From Plenodomus lindquistii (lineage: Eukaryota; Ascomycota; Dothideomycetes; Pleosporales; Leptosphaeriaceae): 64,000 nucleotides of DNA. Location of the stretch: assembly GCA_025504975.1 (NCBI GenBank), contig JANUWI010000008.1:1364001-1428000 (forward strand), in the 5' to 3' direction. The translations under genes were made by a program, and so were the position numbers. Below are positions 54,841-64,000 of this stretch, one piece after another. Under the pieces are notes generated by a model, which saw nothing but the letters and a program-made list of their open reading frames with translations, was not told the DNA's origin and did no database searches. Every line of letters begins with the position of its first letter. The stretch's first letter is position 1.

Positions 54841-56179
54841 TGTGGGGTTGGGGGTGGGTTGTGTGCGCAGTGGTGGTGTGGTGGAGGTGTGAGGATGTCA
54901 CTGTGCTGGGGATATGTGCACTTTTATTCGTTTTAGCAGACACTCTGGTATACGGGAATTGGGATTTTGACACCTCAGGGTAAATTGCTAGAACAAGTGT
55001 GTCCGGATGTAGCAACCTCGAATTGTCTAACCCAAGACTAGAAACCAAGTTGTTAATTCGAGATGGTGGTCAAAGTTGGACCAAAATCGCGGCGAAGACG
55101 GGGGTTCTGATTGGGCAGCGATGGAGCTCCAGCGATTGAAGATCATCACCCCTTTTAGACTACAGCACATGGTACGCGGACATGAAGCACAAGTGCAAGC
55201 GCTGCAAGCCTGCAACGGTCCAAAGGCAGATGCGATGAAACAGGACCCAGATCCCAGGATAAACAGTCATGCGGTAGAAGCAGACTCGAATCATGCGCAG
55301 CGTGTGCCTGGGCCGCCCGCTGCTGTGGAAAAGGGCTGCAGGGCTCAGGCACCGATTACATGTAGAGGGAGGGCTGCATATACGAATCACATGTGCCTTG
55401 CTGACTGCAACGGCCATTCCTCCCCATTGTATGTATTCGTGAACGCGATTCAGTTGGGCCTCGACACCCAAAATAGATCACGGGACATGATGGATGGATG
55501 TGATGGTGCGAGCAACACGTTTGCCTGCTGTAAGTAATCACCGAGGGAAACGAGGCACCCCCACGAGCGACGGCTTTGGGGCCCAAGTTTCACCAGGCGG
55601 CGGTTCCTGCGTGACAGACTTGCCGCTGTCTGGGGTGTACGCAGCATTGTACCGCGATGCCGCCTGCCCTGCGCGATCGACACCGCCCACTCCGACCGAC
55701 TCTTGCGCATCGAGTGCAGCGGCCCCTCTATTCCATCTGCACACACATATGCACACACGCACACACATTAACATCGTGCTGTGTAAGTGTCATCCCCCGC
55801 CAGCAGCATTAGCATCGCGACACGCCCGCCGAGAAATATAGTGGCCGTTGTTCGACCCCGCCCAACTCTAACAATAGCGCTATACATATCTCGCTACTGC
55901 TCCCCTACCGCTCCCCTCCAAACCCCCCAATCCCCATCGCGCGCCGGCACCCCATAATACATATAGCCTACGCACCCACACCCACACCCACACCCACACC
56001 CTGGACCAGCCGACCAAGCACCGCGCGCCGCTCCTGCCACACGTATTGAGTCTTGACCGTCGACTTTTGCATATTCGGGCCAGGCATGCTCCTGCCCTCT
56101 GCATCTTGGACCTGCGCGACTCGGGCAACCTGGAGCCACCCCGCTGTCTTCTGGACGTGAATAGAGCGCCTGCTTGAGT
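54841..56179. other. Divergent intergenic region with simple repeats
   Basis: Contains the ATP11 and ArfGAP promoters. A 153-codon plus-strand frame at 55076-55537 has no domain and is not supported. A CA-rich tract lies at 55738-55769 and a (CACCCA)n tract at 55973-56001. Confidence 0.45.
55973..56001. repeat. (CACCCA)n tract
   Basis: About five CACCCA units about 180 bp upstream of the ArfGAP gene start codon. It is telomere-like only superficially (TGGGTG, not TTAGGG). Confidence 0.9.
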
Positions 56180-59100
56180 ATGGGGGCTGTCAACAGCAAA
56201 GCAGACGAGGGCGGCGCCCTGTATCTGCGCGACCAGACTCGATGTACGCCAGACTGACAATCCATGCAACCCGTCCAGGAACAAGGAACACCTTTGCTGA
56301 GCACACACAGTTTCGGTCGCCTCGCTCAACATCACAAACAACCGCAATCGCACGCTGCTCAACATCACACCCAATGCCTTCCCCGCGACGCGATATGGCG
56401 CAAGGAGGGATTTTGGCGACGACAGCGTAGTCGAGTACATCCAGGTACCGTCCCATGAGCCCTGAGACTCGAAGCATGCGCTGCTAAACATTGACCATAG
56501 GACCCTGAAGCTGCATCCCCCGCCGACGGACCGCCGTCGTTCCTGCTGCGCCTGCCCAACGACGACGAGCTCAATTTCAACTTCACATTCATACTGCGGC
56601 AGCATCTGGCTGTTCCCAGCGCATACAACGCCGCCAACACCACCACCGCTGTTGCGCCTACTGGGCTGGTCGACACATGCATCAACGGGCTGACCTTTAT
56701 CTTCGCCGGAGGGTCCAAGGAACTCGACAACTTGGTCACGCGTGAATTTCATGCCAACCCAAACCTGCACAAGAACCCACAGGTCGAACTTGTTGGCGAC
56801 TACTCGACAAGTGGGCATTCTTCGGTGCAGTTCCAGTGGTCATGGAAGTTTACCCCTCCAAAGACAAATGAGAGTCGCGGCGGAGGATGGCGGACAAGCT
56901 GTAGCTTTGTCGAGTACGACCAGCGCGCGCACAGGCTCGAGACATTGGCAAATTTTACATTTTGGGTCCAAAGTATGTCTCACGTCTTCGACCATAGGCT
57001 TGCGCTAACGTAACCAGACACCTCGAAATTGCTACAAAGTCCAACGTCACCGTCACCGCGCATGGAGCTAGCCGTCCCCCCGAGACTGCGCGTACCCTCT
57101 GCGCAATCGATGGACTCCCGGATGAGCGACTCAGGCGACGATTACAGAGATTGGGATAATATCGCACCCAAGTCGCCGAATTTCGAACCAATACCCGAAC
57201 ACAGCTTGGGGCTCGTACCGACTCAGAGCACGACTTTGACCAGCGGGAGTCTTCCACTAAAGCTAGACGTGTCGAGACCAGGCGAGGATCTGAGCCAAAC
57301 CGAAGACGGACCCTTGTTTCGAGCAACTATGAAGGCGTTGGAGCAAAAGACTGGCAATATGCGGACACGATGGAAGAAGGTCTTGAAACGGGCCGAATCC
57401 GCAATGGAAGCCCAACAGCAGTGCAACAACGCCGTTTCGGATCTGATGGACTCATTGAGAGAAGCGTCATCGTCCAATGCGAATGCTGTGCAGCCAGCCA
57501 TCGACCATTATTTCGACAAGATCGCAAAGGAAATCCTCGCCTACGAACGATCAAACACCACCAATATCCAAAAGCTCATCATTGATCCCATCTATAAGCT
57601 TTACAATATTGATATCAAGCAAGCAGAGACGAAGCGCAAAGACTTCGAAGAAGAGAGTAAAGATTACTATCAATACCTCGGACGCTATCTGGGCCAGCGA
57701 CAGGACTCGCTGAAAGAGAAGAAGCGCGCCGAGACTGACTCGAAATACCAGTCAAAGAGACGGAACTTTGAACTAAAACGTTTCGACTACTCCTCTTTCA
57801 TGCAAGACCTGCACGGCGGTCGCAAAGATCAAGAGGTGCTGTCGCATTTGACGAGATACGCCGATGCGCAAGCGAAGAACTACCTTGAGACCGCCAAGAA
57901 GGTCGAAATGATGCTTCCACAACTAGAGGCGCTGAGCTGCGAAGTCAAAGAGGCTGACAAGGAGTTTCAAATTCAAAGGACAGAGCGAGAGGAAAAGCGC
58001 CGCGCGCTTGAAAAGATCAAGAAGACCTTTGACGAACCTCAAACACCGGCGATTATGTCGCCCGTCGCCTCGTCCCAGAGCGTACCAAAAATGATATCGA
58101 GACAAGACAGCGAAGTTGCCGGTCCAACAAGCCGAAAAGGCAGTCTTGCACCCGTGTTCCAGAGCACAGTAGCTCCGCCACACATGACTTCGTCTCAGAG
58201 CATACCTACCGCTACTTCAGTGCAGAGTCCAGAGATGAGCAAGGCGACTTTGGCATCATCCGCGCCACCTCCAGACAAGTTCAAAGGCATCAGAGACCTC
58301 GAAGAGAAGGATCCAGCGTCAATAGCAGAGGCCGGATCCGGCACACATCGAAAAGAGGGCCTTCTATGGGCACTTAGCAGACCTGGCAGTCATGTCGATC
58401 CAAAGGGCCTGAACAAGCAGGCTTGGCACAAGTAAGTGGGCCAAACGAGTTGGCCATTGGTGGAAGCTAACATTGCGAAGGTTTTGGATTGTGCTTGATC
58501 AAGGCAAACTCTCAGAGTATGCAAACTGGAAACAGAACCTCGAACTACACATGGATCCCATTGATCTACGAATGGCATCTGTAAGAGAGGCGCGAAATGC
58601 GGACCGCCGTTTCTGCTTCGAGGTCATCACACCACAGTACACACGCGTATATCAAGCGACAAATGAGGATGACATGAAGTCGTGGATCAGCGCTGTGAAT
58701 AACGCATTACAGACTGCTGTTGAGACAGCAGGCCAATCCGACCGTCCATCGACAGACTCTTTACCAGGACAACAACACCGAGACATTGCATCTGTTCTCA
58801 CTGGCAAAAGCCCTTCAATGTCCATCCATCGTAACAATTACGGCGCCAAGGCACCAGCGAGACATGCGACAGTGGGCGACCGGCCTGGTGGCTATCGTAG
58901 AGAAGAGCCATTCGGCGATGAAGGAAAACTGCTTCGTCAAGTTCGAGACGCAGATCCCAGCAACAAAGCCTGCGCAGACTGCGGTACAGAAATCAAGGTC
59001 GACTGGGTTTCTATCAACCTGGGCATCGTCATCTGTATCGAGTGCAGTGGTATCCATCGATCGCTAGGCACACATATTACCAAGGTCCGCTCACTGACTC

Positions 59101-59864
59101 TCGATGTCACTTCCTTCACTCCCGATATTGTCGAGATTTTGCTCAAGATTGGCAATCGCGTCAGCAACTCCATCTGGGAAGCCAGACTGGACCCAGCACT
59201 CAAATCAGGCCCAATGTCCACGCGCGAACAAAGATTGCACTTCATCACATCGAAGTACTCGGATCGTGCTTTTGTGGCACCTATTTCGCCCAACGTATCG
59301 CATTATGCCACTCCCGACGATACGCTTCTGGCGTCTGTTAAGAAGAACGATATTCAGAACGTCCTCTATGCCCTTGCATTACGGGCCAACCCAAACGCCC
59401 GCGATCGGTCACGTGGGACTCATTCCGTCTTCCTCGCACTTGCAGCAGCCGACCCAGCGTCACCGTCGGCGACTGCATCGCCTGCAAGCTCGCCCAGTGG
59501 CCGCCCAGGTACAGCACAGCCTGCAAGAAAGGCCTTTTCCGTGGCAGAGCTACTTCTCCAAAACGGCGCAGACTTACCGCTGGTCGCTGCGCCCATACCT
59601 CTGAGTCACTCTGCACGATCATACCTCGACTTCAAGGCGGACCAACGAGCCGGAAAGCGCGCAGCACCCGCTGTCGCGAGTAAGCCTCCTTCAAGCGGAA
59701 ACGACACGCTAACCGCACTTCCCCCCATCCTCGCCGGAAACGGTAGTTCCCCATCGGAGCGAGCCAGGGAAAGAGACGCGCGACTACAGAAGCGCGTATC
59801 TGCGAGTGGGAGGTTGGTCAAGACCCCTTTGTTCGATGTTCCCGATGGTAAGCGCGGCTCATGA
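56180..59864 (+). CDS. BAR-PH-ArfGAP protein (Csx2/ACAP-like Arf GTPase activator)
   Basis: Five exons, 56180-56243, 56311-56444, 56501-56972, 57018-58431 and 58481-59864, give 1155 residues. The start MGAVNSKADEGG could be N-myristoylated at Gly2. The first 220 residues form a separate module beginning SVASLNITNNRNRTLLNI, unlike BAR or PH. A BAR-like coiled-coil region follows (about 330-560), then a Ser/Pro linker and a PH domain (about 690-790). The ArfGAP zinc finger is intact (C-x2-C-x16-C-x2-C, first Cys near 859, with CSGIHRSLG). Ankyrin-like repeats (LYALALRANPNARD) come next. It should stimulate GTP hydrolysis by Arf at membranes in vesicle traffic. Two exons with only 64 and 134 coding bases open the gene, so automated models may start too late. 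Confidence 0.93.
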
Positions 59865-60586
59865 GCGTAACGTTTGCTTACATTATTGCTTTTTTTCTTC
59901 TTCAGTGTATACCTTCCCTGGGCGGCATGTAGTGGTATCGTGAGATGGGCCTCGACGGGTTGATGGTGACTGTTTAACGGCGTTGTTGCATGCATGTGTG
60001 GAAAGAGATTGGGATGAAGGCGGGTTCACCAGTCCGTTGATTGGATGGTACGATGGAAAAGGGGTGTGGATGTCATGACGATGGAATTGGATATGAGGTT
60101 GGCTGGGCAGTGCATCATGTGGCGACCTAGACGATGTTCACGCGGTCGTTTAGACGTCTTTTTTTTTTTGGAGAAATGGTTGAGTCAAAGGCGGCTGGTG
60201 TGTACGTGTGGTGGCATCCATCGCACCTGCAGTCATTTGTATAGGCTCCGATGCGAAGCTAGTAGTTGTAATGAGTAATGGCAGAGTCACGAAAGCACCA
60301 TGTTTGGACAGAACTCATTTCTCGAATACATGCAGACCACATGATTCCAGTATATTGACTCATTGATGTTGTGTGTAACGCTAGCTTTCGACTCATTGAT
60401 GTTGTTGTGTGTAACGCTAGCTTTCGAGTCATTGGATGTAGGGCTTTGAGCTGTCAGATAGTCGTCGTGAAGAGGTGTGGGTCCGTGCGCCTACCTAGCG
60501 CGGATCAGCAGCACTTTGGATTTTGGACAGTCGCGAATTTATAGCCCCACCTCTCGCCCTCTTGCACCACCACCACACCCGCGAAT
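59865..60586. other. Intergenic with a short tandem repeat, eIF3b promoter
   Basis: Contains the ArfGAP 3' region and the eIF3b promoter. No coding exon is seen; a tandem repeat is listed separately. Confidence 0.5.
60357..60425. repeat. Tandem duplication, 33 and 36 bp units
   Basis: Unit one (60357-60389) and unit two (60390-60425) share GACTCATTGATGTTG and TGTGTAACGCTAGCTTTC; the second has one extra TTG. A third partial unit, GAGTCATTGGATG, follows. It lies about 160-230 bp upstream of the eIF3b start codon. Confidence 0.9.
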
Positions 60587-62920
60587 ATGGCGCCTTCATA
60601 CGAGAACCTGCCGCAAGACGGCGACGACGACTTTGACGAGAGCCAGATCGACTTTACCGACATCGAAGAACAGTTCCAAGTGCGCCTTGACGAGGGGCTC
60701 GATGCCTTTGTCGTCATTGATGGACTGCCCGTTGTGCCCGAGGACAGCAAGGGCAAGCTGGTCAAGTTTGTGTTGAGGAAATTGAACACGGTGGGCAAGG
60801 TCAAGGAGGATGGCGTGCACATGCCCGTGGGCGACAGCGGCAAGACGGAGGGGTATGTCAGGACTGGGGACAGGGCGTGCATGCGACTGGACAACTGACG
60901 GCCATGCAGATATGCCTTTGTCGAATACAGCGCGCCCGCCGAGGCCGTCGCAGCCGTCAAGCAGCTCAACGGCTCCGCCCTCGACAAGAAGCACACCATG
61001 GCCGTCAACAAGCTGACCGATATTGACCGCTACGGCAAGGAGGGCCGCATCGACGAGGAGTACCACCCGCCCGAGATTCCACCGTTTGAGCAAAAGGAGC
61101 ACTTGCGCTGGTGGCTCGGAGACCCAGAGAGCCGTGACCAGATTGCCATGTACCGTGGCGAGAAGGTCGGCGTCTTCTGGAACGAGAAGGAGGACACACC
61201 AGAGCCGGTGGTGGATCGCGAGAACTGGACCGAGTCCTTCATTCAGTGGTCGCCCCAGGGAACCTATCTCACTTCGATGCACGCGCAGGGTGTGCAGCTG
61301 TGGGGTGGAAAGGCATGGAGCAGGCAAAAGCGATTTGCGCATCCCGGTGTCAACCTGGTCGACTACTCGCCCGGCGAACACTACCTCACCACCTGGTCGC
61401 ATCGCCCTCTGCAGGTCGACGAGAACAACCCTGTTCCTTCGCTTTCGCTCGAGGAGGATGGCAAGAACTACATCATCTGGGACATTGCGACCGGAAAGCC
61501 TCTCCGTTCATTCGCCACCATCGACGTGCCAGGCGGGGTTGATGCCGACGGTCTGCCTGTCAAGAAGAAGCTGCAATGGCCAACATTCAAGTGGTCGGCT
61601 GACGACAAGTATGTTGCGCGTCTGACCCAGGGCCAGTCCATCTCCATCTACGAGCTTCCCAGGATGAACTTGCTCGACAAGTCCTCCGTCAAGATTGAGG
61701 GCATCATGGACTTTGAATGGGCGCCGGCCACCCCCAAGCGAGCCGACGTCAAGACCTACGAGTCCCTCCTCTGCTACTGGACACCTGAACTCGGCAGCAA
61801 CCCCGCAAAGGTCGGACTCATGTCAATTCCATCCAAGGAAATTGTCCGTACCCGAAACCTCTTCAACGTCTCCGATGCCAAGCTCCACTGGCAATCAGAG
61901 GGCGCCTACGTTTGTGTCAAGGTCGACCGTCACTCCAAGTCCAAGAAGTCTCTCGCCACAAACCTCGAGATCTTCCGCGTTCGCGAGAAGGGCGTGCCCG
62001 TCGAGGTTGTCGACTCGATCAAGGATACCGTCATCAATTTTGCCTGGGAACCCAAGGGCAACCGCTTCGTGCTCATCACAACTGGAGAAGTCATCCAGGG
62101 TGCGGCCGTTGGTCCCAAGACTGCCGTTTCCTTCTTCGCGCCGGAGAAGCTCAAAGGTGGCGCACCTGGCAACTTCCGTCACATCCGCACCGTCGATAAG
62201 AAGAACAGCAACGCCATTTACTGGTCACCCAAGGGTCGTTTCGTTGTCGTTGCCGCACTCCAGTCACAGCAATCTTTCGAGCTTGAGTTTTGGGATCTCA
62301 GCTTCGACAAGCCAAAGGAGGAGTCTGAGAAGGGCGACAAGGAGCTCAACGCCAACTTGCAGCTCATGGATACGCACGAGCATTATGGTGTGACTGATAT
62401 CGAGTGGGATCCCACTGGTCGCTATGTCGCTACCGTTGCCAGTGCTTTCCGTCACCGCGTAAGTCTACTTGAACACATTTGCCACGCTGCATGCTAACAT
62501 GAATTCTAGATGGAAAACGGATACCACCTCTACGACTTCAAGGGCACGCTCCTCCGCGAGGAAGCCATTGAAGGCTTCAAGCAGCTCCTCTGGCGTCCCC
62601 GCCCCCCAACCCTACTCTCCAAGGAAGAGCAAGCCGAGATCCGCAAGAACCTCCGCAACTACTCCAAGGTCTTTGACGAGCAGGACCTTGCTAAGAAGAG
62701 CTCCGCCAACAAGGCCGTGGTCGAGGCCCGTCGCGAGATGCTCGAGCGATGGAACATGTGGCGCGAGGAGGTTACGGAGCGGCTGCGCGAGGAGGGTGCA
62801 GACGTGGAGCTTGCGGCGCTCAAGGGAGAGACGCCGGGTCAGGCAGACGATGGTCATCAAGAGGAGATTGAGGAGATTGTCGAGGAGATTATTGAGGAGA
62901 CGGAGGAGGTTGTCGGTTAG
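60587..62920 (+). CDS. PRT1: Translation initiation factor eIF3 subunit b
   Basis: Exons 60587-60852, 60910-62458 and 62510-62920 give 741 residues, the usual fungal eIF3b length. An acidic N-terminus (about 10-30) leads to an RRM (about 42-125: FVVIDGLPVVPED, then GYAFVEYSAPAEAVAAVK), with intron 1 splitting the RRM at the RNP1 glycine. A nine-bladed WD-type propeller follows, including WWLGDPESRDQ and FSPQGTYL-like blades (here QWSPQGTYL). The C-terminal helix RPRPPTLLSKEEQAEIRKNL binds other eIF3 subunits. It scaffolds eIF3 on the 40S ribosome. The last 25 residues are a Glu/Ile repeat (EEIEEIVEEIIEETEE). Confidence 0.96.
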
Positions 62921-63304
62921 GGGGTGGGGTTGTGAGAGTGAGAAGTGAGAAGTGAAATGAAATGATCATGTAGTTCTTTTCTTTTCTCCCACTTCACACG
63001 TTCGAATACGAATCAGAATCATTACATGGTTGCTCGGATGGAAGAAGCTACTCTACGATACATGCGTCAAGTGCATCGCAGCAACAAGACATACTTCAAA
63101 ATCGTCACCTCCACTACTGCAGTATGCTTTAGCAGTAATGCATACTTTACCCTTTGCCAAAATCTTTTCAAGAAAAACCAGTGAGCGAGTGGACCGTGAC
63201 GTCATGTTTAATATTTGTATAACATGATATAGTCTAGCCCTGGGTATTATATCCATCCTCCCTTCCCTGCGCCTCCGCCTCGCCTCCTCGTCCACATCTA
63301 CCTC
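62921..63304. other. Convergent 3' intergenic region
   Basis: Lies between the stop codons of eIF3b (plus) and Pex10 (minus). I see nothing in it. Confidence 0.5.
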
Positions 63305-64000
63305 TTACCCCCTAAGCACCAACAACCCACTCACCCCCACCCCCTGCCTACAGAGCGGACACTCTGGCTTCTCCCTCACCCAATCCCCAATACAAGTCCA
63401 ACAAAACACATGCCCGCACGTCGTCACGCTCGGATCCCGCATTTCCTCTAGACAAAGCGTGCATTTGCGATTTCCGCTTTCAATCCACTGCATCGTATCT
63501 TCGTTCTTGAGATCGTGGTGGGGAGACGTGGAAATGGGGGTATTTGTCCATTTCTGCAGGTCGGAGGGGGGCGCCGAGGGGACGGGGGTGGATGTTAAGA
63601 GTGCGTTGTTGGATGTGTATGCGTTTGGGTCGAGGGAGACTTCTGCGCCGCCGCCTACGATTGCAGAGGTGGTGGGTGGGTGGCCGCCGCCTACGGCCGC
63701 GGCATCGGTGGATGTGACGGTGGAGTGGAGATGTAGGTATGCTTGCACACCCATTTGCAATACTAAAAGGACGCCGAGGACTTCGTAGCCGGCGCGGTTC
63801 TCGGACTCGCCGACTTGTCGTGTGAAGATGTAGCGGAGACCCCATAGGCGCTTGGAGAGGTGGTAGTAGGAGCCGGTGAAGTAGAAGGTTGCGAGGCTGA
63901 GGGCGTAGATGGGGGAAGGGGACGTGATGGTGTCGAGGTTTTGGAGGAGATAGGCGTGCAGACGCATGGCGAGGGGTTTTTTCACGGGCTGGGTTGGCTT
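63305..64000 (-). CDS. PEX10: Peroxisomal RING E3 ligase Pex10 (5' part beyond window edge)
   Basis: The C-terminal 231 residues are in the window; the frame is open to base 64000 and the start codon lies outside. A block SLATFYFTGSYYHLSKRLWGLRYIF is characteristic of Pex10/Pex12-type peroxins, followed by a hydrophobic segment (VLGVLLVLQMGVQAYL). A Ser/Thr/Gly linker leads to a C3HC4 RING near the C-terminus (CTLCLEEMRDPSVTTCGHVFC, then CIGDWVREKPECPLC). With Pex2 and Pex12 it ubiquitinates the import receptor Pex5 at the peroxisomal membrane. It is convergent with eIF3b. Confidence 0.94.
   Translation of the reverse strand, partial: KPTQPVKKPLAMRLHAYLLQNLDTITSPSPIYALSLATFYFTGSYYHLSKRLWGLRYIFTRQVGESENRAGYEVLGVLLVLQMGVQAYLHLHSTVTSTDAAAVGGGHPPTTSAIVGGGAEVSLDPNAYTSNNALLTSTPVPSAPPSDLQKWTNTPISTSPHHDLKNEDTMQWIESGNRKCTLCLEEMRDPSVTTCGHVFCWTCIGDWVREKPECPLCRQGVGVSGLLVLRG

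Noticed and set aside
55076..55537. 153-codon plus-strand frame upstream of the ArfGAP gene
   Set aside because: No domain and an unremarkable start context; it lies in a divergent promoter region.
55973..56001. CACCCA repeat considered as an internal telomere tract
   Set aside because: The unit is not the fungal TTAGGG repeat and only about five copies occur; a simple microsatellite explains it.

Overview
The window is nuclear DNA of a filamentous ascomycete (Pezizomycotina). The grounds are many short introns (about 45-130 nt) with GT-AG ends and CTAAC/CTGAC-like branch sites, Zn2Cys6 regulators, an Atg1 kinase with a fungal C-terminal region, a fungal phenolic acid decarboxylase, and the fungal forms of Rpt4, eIF3b, Rrp9, Atp11, Pex10 and dolichol kinase. 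A Dothideomycete is my best guess, but the class is inference. I found no tRNA, rRNA, CRISPR array or intact transposon. Exon boundaries were built by hand from reading frame and splice consensus and need RNA evidence.

Layout. 0-9 kb: a Zn2Cys6 regulator cut by the left edge, divergent from a ferric reductase-like flavocytochrome, then an MCT-type MFS transporter and an SNG1-like membrane protein. 9-15 kb: a chromodomain protein with an Arg-Gly N-terminus, a remarkable protein built of 33 uninterrupted x-x-Cys triplets behind a Met-Gly-Cys lipidation-like start, and two weak orphan genes. 15-24 kb: a gene-poor, low-complexity stretch around ATG1, plus two small spliced orphans.

24.5-39.5 kb: an apparent catabolic gene cluster. 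It holds phenolic acid decarboxylase, a TRI12-type MFS transporter, a salicylate hydroxylase-like FAD monooxygenase, a metallo-beta-lactamase-fold hydrolase, a short-chain dehydrogenase, acetoacetyl-CoA synthetase and a Zn2Cys6 regulator. The decarboxylase promoter has two copies of CGGTGC-N16-CACCGAT and the 12-mer ACCGCGGTGTTG. The same 12-mer lies just upstream of the regulator's start codon at the other end of the cluster, which suggests one regulon. The proposed flow is import or efflux by the MFS protein, decarboxylation of a cinnamic-type acid, ring or side-chain oxidation by the monooxygenase and dehydrogenase, a hydrolytic step, and capture of acetoacetate as acetoacetyl-CoA. The order of steps and the substrate are inferred. 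Two diverged direct repeats 6.35 kb apart flank the synthetase-regulator part.

40-64 kb: conserved housekeeping genes. These are dolichol kinase, Rpt4 and Rrp9 (divergent), a NAT9-like acetyltransferase, a 3-beta-HSD/NAD epimerase family enzyme, an F-box-like hypothetical protein, Atp11, a BAR-PH-ArfGAP protein, eIF3b and Pex10 (cut by the right edge).
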